From the NCBI GenBank assembly GCA_965198095.1, contig OZ240239.1, forward strand, positions 1,054,001 through 1,118,000: a stretch of DNA of 64,000 bases, in the 5' to 3' direction. The position numbers and the translations under genes were made by a program. Positions 1 to 9,699 of this stretch are shown in pieces. The notes under the pieces were generated by a model, which worked only from the letters and a program-made list of their open reading frames with translations, made no database searches and had not been told where the DNA came from. The DNA is from CBDFJH01 sp965198095. Lineage in GTDB: Bacteria; Latescibacterota; UBA2968; GCA-2709665. Position 1 is the stretch's first letter; the number at the start of each line of letters is the position of its first letter.

Positions 1-2
1 CG

Positions 3-554
3 TTCGTGAGAATCTCTTTCACGACCACCTTGATCACACATCCGGGCAACGACCGGGGCCGCTGGCACGCGGACTGGCCCTACAATCAGGAAAGGCCGGG
101 TCGCATTCCGGCGCCTTATCCGGACTTTCCCGTTCAGCTCTCCTCCCTCTGGATGATCTCCGATTTTACGGAGGAAAACGGCGGCACGTGGATCGTACCG
201 GGGAGCCACCGGGCCTCCAACAATCCAACGGGCGATATGGGCATCCCTCTGTTCGAGCCCTACCGGACGGAGATGACCGCGACAGGGCCGGCCGGCAGCG
301 TGATGCTGTTCGACAGTCGGCTCTGGCACGCGACCGCGACGAATCGAAGCGCCGGTCCGCGCGTGGCCATGGTCGTGCGATATATCCCCTGGTGGTTCAA
401 CGCGGAGATCCTTGTGCCGGGATCGGATGAACGCCGGCGAATGGTGGACAAGTCGGGCCGGCCGGAGAACGAGATGCCCGCGTTGACGCCGGAGGTGTAT
501 GAAGGGCTGCCGGACGGCGTGAAGCCGCTCTATCGGCATTTGGTCAGGCGATGA
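3..554 (+). CDS. Phytanoyl-CoA dioxygenase (PhyH) family protein, 5'-truncated by window edge
   Basis: C-terminal part of an Fe(II)/2-oxoglutarate-dependent oxygenase. The reading frame is open to the window edge, so the GTG at position 6 is probably internal. Counting from that GTG, the iron-binding facial triad is visible as His21 and Asp23 (HAD motif) and His108 (LWHATATN), with Arg119 in GPR as the likely 2-oxoglutarate ligand. GGTWIVPGSHR and GSVMLFDSRLWH are typical of the family's jelly-roll core. PhyH-family enzymes hydroxylate diverse small molecules, and no substrate can be read from the sequence. The family is often expanded in Poribacteria-like and Planctomycete-like genomes, which fits the rest of the window. 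The family call is secure. Confidence 0.85.
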   Translation, partial: FVRISFTTTLITHPGNDRGRWHADWPYNQERPGRIPAPYPDFPVQLSSLWMISDFTEENGGTWIVPGSHRASNNPTGDMGIPLFEPYRTEMTATGPAGSVMLFDSRLWHATATNRSAGPRVAMVVRYIPWWFNAEILVPGSDERRRMVDKSGRPENEMPALTPEVYEGLPDGVKPLYRHLVRR

Positions 555-853
555 AGGGCCGTAAGCCCAGCGACCCGGTCCCCAAAGGCCGTTGTTCGGC
601 CCGCTTCCGTCGTGGCTGGCAAACTCGGCCCCGCCCCGGAGGTCGCTGAGAAAAGACCCGAACAGAGCGCATTTTCTGTTTTTTCTGAATCTCCCTTGCT
701 TAAATCTTGATTTTTTAGTATCTTACTTTTCTAAGATCGTTCTTCTCACATTCGCCTCTGAAGATTTCCTGCGCTACTTCTCGGGATTCGGGCCTGTTTT
801 GAATGCCTCCCAAGACCATCGCCGTTGATCTCGGGCCGTCAAGACAGGCATCC
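555..853. other. Intergenic region with A+T-rich stretch upstream of helicase gene
   Basis: No gene is supported here. Positions about 671-750 are much richer in A+T than the surroundings, with poly-T runs and a short inverted repeat (ATCTTA/TAAGAT near 719-736). This is a plausible promoter and 5' leader region for the downstream helicase, as is common for cold-inducible DEAD-box genes. No convincing -35/-10 pair could be assigned. Confidence 0.4.
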
Positions 854-2098
854 ATGAATCCGAACCCCTTCGAGAAACTTTCACTATGCAGACCCCTTCT
901 CCGAGCCCTGTCGGAAGAAGGCTACGAGAAGCCGACCGACATTCAGCGAGAGACGATTCCAAAAGTTCTGGCCGGGAATGACCTTCTTGCCACGGCCCAA
1001 ACGGGCACAGGCAAGACCGCGGCGTTCGCCCTGCCGATTCTGCAGAGGCTGGATGAGCGACGGACGGGGGGTGCGCGGTTCATCCGCGTTCTGGTCTTGA
1101 CGCCAACGCGCGAGCTTGCGCTCCAGGTCGCCTCGAGTTTCCGCAGCTATGGCCGCCACCTCAAGTCACGTGCGGCGGTCATCCTGGGCGGCGTGCCCGC
1201 GTCTCCGCAGATCAAGGCGCTCAAAAAGAACCCCGATATTGTCGTGGCGACGCCCGGGCGCCTGTTGGATCTGTTCGGTCAGGGGTATGTCCGTCTCGAT
1301 CGCGTCGAAACGCTGGTTCTGGACGAGGCCGATCGTATGCTGGACATGGGATTCGTGGACGACGTTCGCAGGATTGTGTCCAAACTGCCCTACGATCGTC
1401 AGACGTTGTTCTTCTCCGCCACGCTTTCCTGGGAGATTGCCGAACTCGCCTCAGACATGCTGAGAAACCCTTCCGAAGTGGCGGTCACGCCCGCTGCGTC
1501 GGTGTCCGGAAGCATCGCGCAGAAGGTCTTCTTCGTTCAGCAAATGCACAAACGGGACCTTCTAGCCGACATTCTGAAAGGCGAGAACGTCGAGAGAGCT
1601 CTGGTGTTCACCCGCACAAAACACCGCGCCAACCGGATTTCGCGGCAGCTTTCGAGAGAAGGCATTTCCGCCGATACGATCCATTCGAACAAGAGCCAGG
1701 GCCAGCGCCAGCGCGCGCTTTCGGCGTTCCATCGAGGCAGGATCAAGGTCCTCGTCGGCACGGACGTGGTCGCCCGGGGGATCGACGTCGAGGGGATTTC
1801 GCACGTGATCAATTACGAGCTGCCGGAGAACCCGAAAAGCTATGTGCATCGAATCGGGAGGACGGCACGGGCTGACGCGATCGGCACCGCTCTCTCGTTC
1901 TGTGCCGCAGAAGAAGTCGCGCTGCTCAGGGAGATCGAGAAGTTGACGAAGTGCGAGATCACACCCGACGAAGACCACGCGTTTCACTGCGCCACGACGG
2001 CCGAGCTCCGCGACCGGGATCTGGCGAGATCCCAGCCGCGCCAGAAAGGCCCTCCGTTCGGTCGGAGAAGACGCTTGATCAAACCGCGCGCGCGCTAA
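854..2098 (+). CDS. DEAD-box ATP-dependent RNA helicase (RhlE-like)
   Basis: RNA helicase that uses ATP to remodel RNA, acting in the cytoplasm in ribosome assembly or RNA turnover. All core motifs are present in order: Q motif (TDIQ), motif I AQTGTGKT, Ia PTREL, Ib TPGR, II DEAD, III SAT, a motif IV region VFTRTK, V ARGID and VI HRIGRTAR. A basic tail follows, ending in an Arg/Lys-rich segment likely to bind RNA. An upstream in-frame ATG at 803 would add 17 residues. The start at 854 (MNPNPFEKL) is preferred because RhlE-type proteins begin just before the conserved Phe of the Q-motif region. Length is about 414 residues, normal for the family. It converges on the minus-strand aldolase gene. 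Confidence 0.93.
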   Translation: MNPNPFEKLSLCRPLLRALSEEGYEKPTDIQRETIPKVLAGNDLLATAQTGTGKTAAFALPILQRLDERRTGGARFIRVLVLTPTRELALQVASSFRSYGRHLKSRAAVILGGVPASPQIKALKKNPDIVVATPGRLLDLFGQGYVRLDRVETLVLDEADRMLDMGFVDDVRRIVSKLPYDRQTLFFSATLSWEIAELASDMLRNPSEVAVTPAASVSGSIAQKVFFVQQMHKRDLLADILKGENVERALVFTRTKHRANRISRQLSREGISADTIHSNKSQGQRQRALSAFHRGRIKVLVGTDVVARGIDVEGISHVINYELPENPKSYVHRIGRTARADAIGTALSFCAAEEVALLREIEKLTKCEITPDEDHAFHCATTAELRDRDLARSQPRQKGPPFGRRRRLIKPRAR

Positions 2099-2225
2099 AG
2101 TCAGGTGGTGGACTCGGCGACATCCCCCAGTTGCCGGTCACCATGCGCTGCGGCCGCTTCACGTACTGGACGATGACCGGGTCGTCCAGGATCTTCCCGG
2201 ACGCACCGGCCCCATGCCCGGCCCG

Positions 2226-2960
2226 CTACCAGGGCAGCTTCGAGCTCCGTCCCAGCCGGGCCAGCGCCTCCTCCATCGCTCCCTTGACCACGCCGAACAC
2301 CTGCACGTACTCCGTGAAGTCGTCCCACATGTGCTTGCCGGCCGCCTCGACCTTGGCCCTGGCACGGGCGAACTGCTCGGCCACCCGCGGATCGGCGTGG
2401 CCGCCGGGAAGGCCCAGCGACTGCGCCATGTCCTCCGGTCCGCCGCCGAAGAAGCCGATCCCGTCCACCCGCAGGATCTCATCGAGGTTGTCGACCGCCG
2501 TGACGCTCTCGATCTGCGGGACGACCAGCGTGTTCCGGTTCGCCGCCTCGAACAGGCCGGCGCGCTCAGGACCGTCCTGACGGAGCGCCATCGGGCGGCT
2601 GGTCGAGCTGCGCAGGCCGAGCGGCGCGAAGAAGGTGTACTTCACCAGCGCCTCCGCCCCCTCCCGCGTCTCCAGGTTGGGCACCACGATCACCTGCACG
2701 CCCCGATCCAGGTAGGACAGGATCGTCGACTCGGCACCGTCCTGGATGCGCATCGAGGTGGTCATGCCAAACCCCTCGGCGATGCGGCAGATCGTGCCTG
2801 CCTGCCGCGGAGTGACAGGCGCGTGCTGGCTGTCCAGGCTGACGAAGTCCAGGCCCATGCGCCCGGCCAGCTCGGCCAGCTCCTCCGAGGGCTCGTTCAT
2901 CGACAGCCCGAGCGCCTTTTCGCCCCGGGCCTTCCGCCATAGGATCCGGTTCTCGACCAT
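2226..2960 (-). CDS. HpcH/HpaI-family aldolase
   Basis: Predicted class II (metal-dependent) aldolase of the HpcH/HpaI superfamily, which cleaves or forms 2-oxo-acid aldols in catabolism of aromatics and sugar acids. Visible hallmarks are SLDSQHAP, equivalent to the catalytic-His segment of HpaI, an Arg in TSMRIQDG, a metal-binding Glu in VPQIES, and the GGGPEDMAQSLG loop corresponding to the usual GPADLSASLG. The start at 2960 is chosen over one 23 codons upstream because it is preceded by a good AGGAAG ribosome-binding site. The protein is about 244 residues, near the family norm of 250-270. It is the last gene of a minus-strand series with a hydrolase and dipeptidases. The substrate is unknown. 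Confidence 0.85.
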   Translation of the reverse strand: MVENRILWRKARGEKALGLSMNEPSEELAELAGRMGLDFVSLDSQHAPVTPRQAGTICRIAEGFGMTTSMRIQDGAESTILSYLDRGVQVIVVPNLETREGAEALVKYTFFAPLGLRSSTSRPMALRQDGPERAGLFEAANRNTLVVPQIESVTAVDNLDEILRVDGIGFFGGGPEDMAQSLGLPGGHADPRVAEQFARARAKVEAAGKHMWDDFTEYVQVFGVVKGAMEEALARLGRSSKLPW

Positions 2961-3115
2961 GACTGTCTTCCTGTCTCCGGGGGTGATGATGGTGGCCGCG
3001 CCGGCCGCCGGAGCCGCGAGCCAAGGCACCGCCGGGCTTCGTGCCGGCTCCGCGTCGGATCTATTGAGGCATTGAAGACCGGGACACGGCGTGTCCGTCC
3101 TTCAGGCGTGGGAAT

Positions 3116-4159
3116 CTACTCCCGCGCCTTTTCGTTTCCGGCGATCTCCTTCAGCATGACCGGCCAGGCCTCGGCCGCGAAGAATCGGTGTCCGCCGTTT
3201 CCGACGACGAGGTGACAGCGGTCCGCTGCGCCGGCGGCGGCGTAGATCCTTTTCAGGTGGCGAAAGGCCCGGCGGGTGCCGGCAATCGGGAAGATGGGGT
3301 CCGTCTCTCCGGCGACGATCACGACCGGCCTTGGAGCGAAGAGGCCCATGACGTCGGCCATCTCGGCATGCTTGAGGAGGCCGGGGACGTAGTTGTCCAT
3401 GCAGTGGTAGATCGACATGATCGAGTCCTGGAAGGTGCAGAAGTAGCAGGACGGCATGGCGTAGCGAATTCTCGGGAGGAGCGCTGCGGCAAAGAGGCTC
3501 GTCGTTCCGCCGCCGGACTCGCCCATCACGCCGATGCGTCGCGTGTCGGCATCGCCCCGCGATTTCAGGTAATCGATTCCCCGATCCACGTCGAACACGC
3601 GCTCGCCGACGAGGGTACGGCCGAGCATCAGCGCGTGCATGGTCGCGTCGTGACAGCCATGCGGGCCGATCTGTTTCTGGACCTGCTCTCGCCGCTCCCC
3701 AAAGGCGCGCTGCTCGATGCAAAGCGCCGCGATGCCCCGCTTCATGCAGCCGAGTCCGAAGTCCCGATCGGGCGGGACGGCCATCGACCTCGCGTTGTCG
3801 TCGCGTTCTACCGCGATCGAGTTGTGCATGCCCGTGGAGTGCCCCTGCACGCAAATGAAGAAGGTGTAGGGCGGCTCGGCGCCCCTGGGGATACAGACGA
3901 AGGCGGGCAGATCGGCGTAGGGCTCGCTCCTGAACACGATCTTTTCGATCGTGCCGAACGGATGCTCTCGCGTCCACAGCCTGCGGACGTTGAGCGGGAC
4001 GCGCTCCCTGGGCGTGTCGCCGACAAGCTGTCGGAGCTTTCGGCGGAGTCTGCGCTGCCAGGTCTTGACGTCTCCGCCGGCGTAGGCCAGGACCTGCCCT
4101 GTCTCGTTCATCACGTGACGGTGGTGCACGGATGGCGAGAGATGGACTGGCTTTGGCAT
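3116..4159 (-). CDS. Alpha/beta hydrolase (dienelactone-hydrolase/acetyl-xylan-esterase-like)
   Basis: Serine hydrolase of the alpha/beta fold, 347 residues, with no signal peptide. The nucleophile elbow is GESGG (Ser near residue 218). The acid is probably Asp in AGETDPIFP and the base His in GNGGHRF near the C-terminus. The strand-loop segments TFFICVQGHSTG (oxyanion-hole region) and RRIGVMGESGGG resemble the Abhydrolase_7/acetyl-xylan-esterase group often annotated as putative esterases. It lies 52 bp downstream of an M19 dipeptidase gene and 155 bp upstream of the aldolase, on the same strand, so co-transcription is plausible. The natural ester or lactone substrate cannot be read from sequence. 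Confidence 0.8.
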   Translation of the reverse strand: MPKPVHLSPSVHHRHVMNETGQVLAYAGGDVKTWQRRLRRKLRQLVGDTPRERVPLNVRRLWTREHPFGTIEKIVFRSEPYADLPAFVCIPRGAEPPYTFFICVQGHSTGMHNSIAVERDDNARSMAVPPDRDFGLGCMKRGIAALCIEQRAFGERREQVQKQIGPHGCHDATMHALMLGRTLVGERVFDVDRGIDYLKSRGDADTRRIGVMGESGGGTTSLFAAALLPRIRYAMPSCYFCTFQDSIMSIYHCMDNYVPGLLKHAEMADVMGLFAPRPVVIVAGETDPIFPIAGTRRAFRHLKRIYAAAGAADRCHLVVGNGGHRFFAAEAWPVMLKEIAGNEKARE

Positions 4160-4211
4160 ACCGGTCGTCGAAGGGGTGGACGGATGGGGAGAGATGCCCG
4201 CCGGGACGTCT

Positions 4212-5300
4212 CTACGGCGGACTCCAGACCTCTTTCAAGAGCCGGATCCAGTTTCCGGAGAGGATGTTTCGGACATCTTCGTCGGCGTATCCCCTGCGTT
4301 CGAAGATCGCTCTGAACTTTTGGAGGTCTTGACTCGTGTTGAAGTCGCGCGGGGCCTGTTCGGTGCCGAAACCGGCGTCCACGTCGGTGCCGAGTCCGGC
4401 GTGGCGGGCGTTGCCCGCGACCTCGCAGACGTGGTCGATGTGATCGGCAACCGTCTCGAGGGTCGCTCTGGTTGTTTGTTTATACGGTGCGGTCGTGTGT
4501 TGCCACTCCGTGTCCAACATCCAGGCATCGAATGCGGAACCGATCACGCCCCCTCTTTCGATCACGGCCCTCAGCATGTCGTCGCTGAGCTGGCGCTGGT
4601 CGGGCACGAGGGCGCGGCAGTTGCAGTGGGAGGCGACCACGGGTCCGTCATAGACGTCGAGGAGCTCCCAGAAAGATTGGTCGGTCAGGTGGGTGAGATC
4701 GACGATGATGCCGAGTTCGCTGAAGGCGTCCAGGAGCGGCTTGGCGGGCGGGAGCAGGCCCCCCTCCGTGCCGCTGCCGTGGGCATAGCTGGTGACGCCG
4801 TAGTGAGAGAGGCTGGCGATGCGGAGTCCCGTGTCGTACCACTCCCGGACGTGATCGGGATCCAGGATCGGGTCGCATCCTTCGAGCGCGAGGACGAGGC
4901 CGATCGGCGTATCGGGCGCGGGGGCCTCCCAGCCGGCGACGACGTCATCCAGGTCCTGCGCGGACCGGACGATTCGGATCACGCCTTCTCTTTCCATGGC
5001 GTGGTAGTAGGCGGCGTGGCCGTAGGCGATGCCGTAACACTGCGCCTGGGTGTAGCACCCGATTCGGGTCCAGTTGTCTTTCGGGGCCAACCGGGCGGTC
5101 GCGGTCGCGATGACGAGCCCGACGTGGCCCTTGTGGAGCTCGTGGAATGTGGTCGTGCTGCTCCCGTAGGTCTCCATGACCTTCGGCGTGTCGTGGGTGC
5201 GCACGGTTGTCGCCGGCTGGGTGAGGTCGCGGTTGGCGTGCAGCGCGGTGAAGGCGAGGTCGAGATGACCGTCGGCGATGAGGATGGGGTTTTCAGTCAA
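4212..5300 (-). CDS. Membrane dipeptidase-like protein, peptidase family M19 (paralogue 1)
   Basis: Renal-dipeptidase-type zinc hydrolase of the amidohydrolase fold, 362 residues, with no signal peptide. Metal-ligand motifs are present: HLD near the N-terminus, Glu in ALEGCDPI (bridging ligand), His in DLTHL, His in ASHCNCRAL, and Asp in GTDVDAG. The last motif reads DAG where the three sister genes have DGG. The start is a TTG preceded by GGGGAGA; no in-frame ATG gives the conserved N-terminus. Family M19 enzymes hydrolyse dipeptides, including D-amino-acid and cyclic or beta-lactam-like substrates. This is the first of four paralogues in 6.6 kb. Confidence 0.87.
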   Translation of the reverse strand: MTENPILIADGHLDLAFTALHANRDLTQPATTVRTHDTPKVMETYGSSTTTFHELHKGHVGLVIATATARLAPKDNWTRIGCYTQAQCYGIAYGHAAYYHAMEREGVIRIVRSAQDLDDVVAGWEAPAPDTPIGLVLALEGCDPILDPDHVREWYDTGLRIASLSHYGVTSYAHGSGTEGGLLPPAKPLLDAFSELGIIVDLTHLTDQSFWELLDVYDGPVVASHCNCRALVPDQRQLSDDMLRAVIERGGVIGSAFDAWMLDTEWQHTTAPYKQTTRATLETVADHIDHVCEVAGNARHAGLGTDVDAGFGTEQAPRDFNTSQDLQKFRAIFERRGYADEDVRNILSGNWIRLLKEVWSPP

Positions 5301-5383
5301 GGGTCGCGTCTCCCCGATGCCTGGGCTGAAGGGTGTGTTCCTCGAAGATTGGATATGGACTGTTCGACGCTCTTCCTCAGCGG

Positions 5384-6484
5384 CTACGTGCTGCCTTCCT
5401 TCTCGCTCCAGGCGGCCTTCAAGAGCCGGATCCAGTTCCCCGACAGGATGTTCCCGACTTCTTCGTGCGAGTAGCCTCTGCGCGCGAAGATTTCCGCGAA
5501 TTTCCGGAGATCCGCGATCGTGTTGAGGTCGCGCGGGGACTGCTCCGTGCCGTAGCCGCCGTCCAGGTCGGTTCCGATGGCGGCGTGGCGCGCGTTGCCG
5601 GCGAGGTCGCAGACGTGGTCGACGTGATCGGCGACCGTCTGGAGGGTCGCGTTCGTGATCTGTTCATAAGCCGGTCGCTCGTGGCCCCACTCCGGGTCCA
5701 GCATCCAGACGTCGAACGCGGCACCGATCACGCCGCCCCGTTCGATGATCGACTTGATCATGTCGTCGCTGAGCTGGCGCTGGTTGGGGACGAGGGCGCG
5801 GCAGTTGCTGTGGGAGGCGAGCACGGGGCCGTCGTAGACGTCCAGGAGCTCCCAGTGAGACGGGTCGCTGAGGTGGGTGAGGTCGACGATGATGCCGGCC
5901 TCCCGGAAGGCGTCCAGGAGGGGCCTGGCCGTGGGCAGCAGGCCGCCCTCCGTACCGGTGCCGTGGGCGTAGCGGCTCACGCCGTAGTGTGTCAGGCCGG
6001 CCACGCGCACGCCCAGGTCGTACCACTCCCGAACCTGTTCGGGATCCCGAATGCCGTCGCAGCCTTCAAAGGCCAGCACCAGGCCGATCGGGGTGTCCGG
6101 GGCCGGATCTTCCCAGCTCGCGACGACCCGATCCAGGTCCTGAGCCGAGCGGACGATCCGGATCACGCCTTCCCGCTCCATCGCTTGATAGTAGGCGATG
6201 TGGCCCCTGACGACGCCGTAGCACTGGGTCTGGTCGTACATGCCGAGCCCGGTCCAGTTGTCCTTGGGCCCGACCTTGGCTGTCGCGGTCCCGAAGACGA
6301 GCCCGACGTGTCCCTTTCTGAGCTCGTGGAAACTGACCGTGCAGCTTCCGAAGGTCCGCATCACCGCCGGCGCATCGTGCGTGCGGATCGTGGCCGCCGG
6401 AACCGTGAGGTCGCGGTTGACCTGAAGGGCGCTGAAGGCGAGGTCGAGATGGCTGTCGGCGATCAGCGCGGGTCTGTCAGGCAT
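5384..6484 (-). CDS. Membrane dipeptidase-like protein, peptidase family M19 (paralogue 2)
   Basis: Close paralogue of the gene immediately downstream (83 bp gap); 366 residues, cytoplasmic by sequence. It carries HLD, AFEGCDGI, DLTHLSD, ASHSNCRAL and GTDLDGG, so the full M19 metal-binding set looks intact. The ATG at 6484 is preceded by GAGGG at short spacing. Paralogues 1 and 2 share an N-terminal pattern (NRDLT followed by RTHD) that differs from paralogues 3 and 4, which suggests two separate duplication events. The upstream intergenic region begins directly with a REP-like palindrome. Confidence 0.88.
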   Translation of the reverse strand: MPDRPALIADSHLDLAFSALQVNRDLTVPAATIRTHDAPAVMRTFGSCTVSFHELRKGHVGLVFGTATAKVGPKDNWTGLGMYDQTQCYGVVRGHIAYYQAMEREGVIRIVRSAQDLDRVVASWEDPAPDTPIGLVLAFEGCDGIRDPEQVREWYDLGVRVAGLTHYGVSRYAHGTGTEGGLLPTARPLLDAFREAGIIVDLTHLSDPSHWELLDVYDGPVLASHSNCRALVPNQRQLSDDMIKSIIERGGVIGAAFDVWMLDPEWGHERPAYEQITNATLQTVADHVDHVCDLAGNARHAAIGTDLDGGYGTEQSPRDLNTIADLRKFAEIFARRGYSHEEVGNILSGNWIRLLKAAWSEKEGST

Positions 6485-7317
6485 AAGACCCTCGTTTCAA
6501 GAAAGGTGTAGGAGCCAACTCCGTTGGCGAAGCAAAAAGATTGCGGATTTGTTTTGCACTCATCCAATGGCCACTCATAGGGTCGGTAGAGGCGCACACC
6601 GCGATCAGATGGTTCGCCGTCGGGAGCCTGTCCTGAGCAAGCGTCAGCGAGTCGAAGGGACGGCTCCTACCGGATTATTGGGCCTATTGGATTCACCGAT
6701 GTCATAACGTCCCATATCCGGTAGGAGCCAACTCCTGTTGGCGAAGCAAAAGATGGCGACTTGCTTTGCGCCGATCCAATAAGCCAACTCCGTTGGCGAA
6801 GCAAAAGATGGCGACTTGCTTTGCGCCGATCCAATGGCCACCCATAGGGTCGGTAGAGGCGTACACCGCGATCAGATGGTTCGCCGTCGGGAGCCTGTCC
6901 TGAGCAAGCGTCAGCGAGTCGAAGGGACGGCTCCTACCGGATTATTGGGCCCAATGGATTCACCGATGTCATAACGTCCCATATCCGGTAGGAGCCAACT
7001 CCTGTTGGCGAAGCAAAAGATGGCGACTTGCTTTGCGCCGATCCAATAAGCCAACTCCGTTGGCGAAGCCGAAGATGGCGATTTGTTTTGCACCAGTCCA
7101 ATGGCCACTCATGGTCGGTAGAGGCGTACACCGCGATCAGATGGTTCGCCGTCGGGAGCCTGTCCTGAGCAAGCGTCAGCGAGTCGAAGGGACGGCTCCT
7201 ACCGGATTGTTGGGCCTAATGGATTCACCGATGTCATAACGTCCCATATCCGGTAGGAGCCAACTCCTGTTGGCGAAGCAATAGATGGCGATTTGTTTTG
7301 CGCCGATCCGATGGCCA
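6485..7317. repeat. REP-like palindrome array A (about 270-bp composite units)
   Basis: No gene is supported in these 833 bp. The region is made of recurring blocks: a GTAG-headed hairpin (GTAGGAGCCAACTCC then GTTGGCGAAGC; stem GCCAAC/GTTGGC), a TTGCTTTGCGCCGATCCAA element, and a block starting at GGTCGGTAGAGGCG that includes CCTGTCCTGAGCAAGCG. The long block recurs at about 6580, 6848 and 7112 with only a few differences. Hairpins lie near 6508, 6721, 6780, 6986, 7048 and 7253. The same units continue in the next intergenic region. Small ORFs in this area are translations of the repeat and not genes. Confidence 0.9.
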
Positions 7318-8442
7318 TCACTGCCACGCCTCCCTGAACAGCCGAACCGTGTTGCCGTGGGCGATCTTCGCGACGTCCTCCTCGCCATATCCCCGTTGAC
7401 GCAGGATGTCCAGGAACTTCTGCAGGTCGGCGATGGTGTCCATGTCGGTGGGCGCGTACTCTCGCCCGAACCCGCCGTCCAGGTCGGACCCGATGGCCAC
7501 GTGATCGGCGTTTCCCGCGAGCTGGCAGATGTGATCGACGTGGTCCACGACGGCGTTCATGGGTCGCGTGGAAGCGGGCGGAACGCGGTCCGAGTCGATC
7601 CACGCCGGGTTGAGAAACCTTTCGACGAAGACGACGCCGATCACGCCGCCACGCTCGCAGAGTGTCTTGATCACGTCGTCACTCAAGAGGCGCTGAATCG
7701 GAACGAGGGCGCGGCAGTTGCAGTGGCTGGCGTGGATCGGTCCGTCCCAGCGGTCCAGGATCTGACGGAGGGCCAAGTCGGCGGCGTGGGTGACGTCCAG
7801 AACGATTCCGGCGGCGCGCAGCGCGTCCATCAGCGGAAATGCGGGGGGATAGAGCCCTCCGACGGTGCGCGTTCCGTGGCCGTAGGTGTTGGCCCCGTAG
7901 TGGGTGAGGGAGACGGCGCGGAGCCCGGCTTCCCACCAGTCTTCCACATTTTCCAGACCGAGGATCGGGTCGGCGCTCTCCATCGTGAGGATGAGGCCGA
8001 TGGGCGTCTCAGGCGTCGGATGCGCCCACTCCGCGACAGAGGCATCCAGGTCCGCCACCGACTTGATGAACCGGATCTGCCCGTCTCGTTCCAGGGCGCG
8101 GTAGTAGGCCAAGTGGCCCATGGCCCGCGCGTATGCCGCGGCCTGCGTGCGGTCCGTATTGCCCGACGTCGGACCCGGCTCCTGCACCCGCGCCATGATC
8201 GTCCCGAGCGCGATGCCGACGTGTCCCTTCCGCATGTCGGGAAACGAGACCGTGGCGATGCCTTTGCCGACGTCGGCCCACGGATCGTGGCGGACCAGGA
8301 CGGCTTCCGGGTCGGCGGTGGGCCCGAGGAGGAAACCGTCTTCCCGCTCGCGAAGGGTATCGACCGACTGGGTGAGATCGCGGCGGTGAAAGAGGGCGTT
8401 GTGCGCCAGGTCGAGGTGGCCGTCTATGATGAGGGTAGACAT
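7318..8442 (-). CDS. Membrane dipeptidase-like protein, peptidase family M19 (paralogue 3)
   Basis: Third M19 paralogue, 374 residues. Metal-binding motifs are HLD, TMESADPI (bridging Glu), DVTHAAD, ASHCNCRAL and GSDLDGG. It is much closer to paralogue 4 than to 1 and 2: both begin MSTLIIDGHLDLA and both have an extended segment with LREREDxxLxGP after the first motif. The DNA just upstream (8443 to about 8550) is also near-identical to that upstream of paralogue 4, so the duplication included the leader. The gene is bracketed on both sides by REP-like arrays, which could have provided the homology for unequal crossing-over. Confidence 0.88.
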   Translation of the reverse strand: MSTLIIDGHLDLAHNALFHRRDLTQSVDTLREREDGFLLGPTADPEAVLVRHDPWADVGKGIATVSFPDMRKGHVGIALGTIMARVQEPGPTSGNTDRTQAAAYARAMGHLAYYRALERDGQIRFIKSVADLDASVAEWAHPTPETPIGLILTMESADPILGLENVEDWWEAGLRAVSLTHYGANTYGHGTRTVGGLYPPAFPLMDALRAAGIVLDVTHAADLALRQILDRWDGPIHASHCNCRALVPIQRLLSDDVIKTLCERGGVIGVVFVERFLNPAWIDSDRVPPASTRPMNAVVDHVDHICQLAGNADHVAIGSDLDGGFGREYAPTDMDTIADLQKFLDILRQRGYGEEDVAKIAHGNTVRLFREAWQ

Positions 8443-9699
8443 AAAGCCGCCGGGAACGGGTACCGGGGACCCAAAACACGGGTACCGGGTACAGAAAGGC
8501 CGTTGTTCGTCGCTTGTCGTTCCGTCGTTCGCAGAAGTTGGATCACGAGACTACACGAAGCGCACGAAAAAATTGACAATGAATGTCGAACCGCGGAATA
8601 CCGAATGTGGTGACAGCTGGACCACAGGCCACAGATTCCTTGTATCACAACCCCAACTCACGCCCCATATCCGGTAGGAGCCAACTCCGTTGGCGAAGCC
8701 GAAGATGGCCGTATATTATGCCGCCTAGCCAATGGCCAACTCCTGTTGGCGAAGCAAGAGATAGCGATTTGTTTTGCGCCAGTCCAATGGCCACTCATAG
8801 GGTCAGTAGAGGCGTACACCGCGATCAGATGGTTCGCCGTCGGGAGCCTGTCCTGAGCAAGCGTCAGCGAGTCGAAGGGACGGCTCCTACCGGATTATTG
8901 GGCCCAATGGATTCACCGATGTCATAACGTCCCATATCCGGTAGGAGCCAACTCCGTTGGCGAAGCCGAAGATGGCGATTTGTTTTGCACTCATCCAATG
9001 GCCAACTCCGTTGGCGAAGCCGAAGATGGCCGTATATTATGCCGCCTAGCCAATGGCCACTCATAGGGTCAGCAGAGGCGCACACCGCGATCAGATGGTT
9101 CGCCGTCGGGAGCCTGTCCTGAGCAAGCGTCAGCGAGTCGAAGGGACGGCTCCTACCGGATTGTTGGGCCTAATGGATTCACCGATGTCATAACGTCCCA
9201 AATCCGGTAGGAGCCAACTCCGTTGGCGAAGCCGAAGATGGCCGTATATTATGCCGCCTAGCCAATGGCCAACTCCTGTTGGCGAAGCAAGAGATAGCGA
9301 TTTGTTTTGCGCCAGTCCAATGGCCACTCATAGGGTCGGTAGAGGCGCACACCGCGATCAGATGGTTCGCCGTCGGGAGCCTGTCCTGAGCAAGCGTCAG
9401 CGAGTCGAAGGGACGGCTCCTACCGGATTATTGGGCCTAATGGATTCACCGATGTCATAACGTCCCAAATCCGGTAGGAGCCAACTCCGTTGGCGAAGCC
9501 GAAGATAGCGATTTGTTTTGCACTCATCCAATGGCCACTCATAGGGTCGATAGAGGCGTACACCGCGATCAGATGGTTCGCCGTCGGGAGCCTGTCCTGA
9601 GCAAGCGTCAGCGAGTCGAAGGGACGGCTCATACCGGATTGTTGGGCCTATTGGATTCACCGATGCCATCGTGATGCGAGGCAGAAAACCTCGGATGAA
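8443..9699. repeat. REP-like palindrome array B
   Basis: About 1.25 kb without a supported gene. The first 150 bp are a leader also found upstream of dipeptidase paralogue 4 (ACGGGTACCGGGTAC and flanks). After that come four copies of the composite unit seen in array A (CCTGTCCTGAGCAAGCG near 8848, 9113, 9380 and 9591). They are interspersed with GTAG-headed GCCAAC/GTTGGC hairpins near 8673, 8732, 8940, 9002, 9206, 9268 and 9473. Some hairpins alternate with a variant element containing GGCCGTATATTATGCCGCC, which is absent from array A. Short ORFs here encode only the repeat. Confidence 0.88.

Noticed and set aside
592..828. Plus-strand frame upstream of the helicase
   Set aside because: It crosses the A+T-rich leader, is Phe/Leu-rich by composition, overlaps the helicase start region and has no motif.
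2101..2225. Coding-looking stretch (SGKILDDPVIVQYVKRPQ) in frame after the aldolase stop
   Set aside because: It may be the tail of a CitE/HpcH-type gene or chance; too short and without a start, so not annotated.
6644..7388. Several small frames with repeated peptides such as FANRSWLLPDMGRYDIG
   Set aside because: They are translations of the REP-like repeat units and recur with each copy; no start signals.
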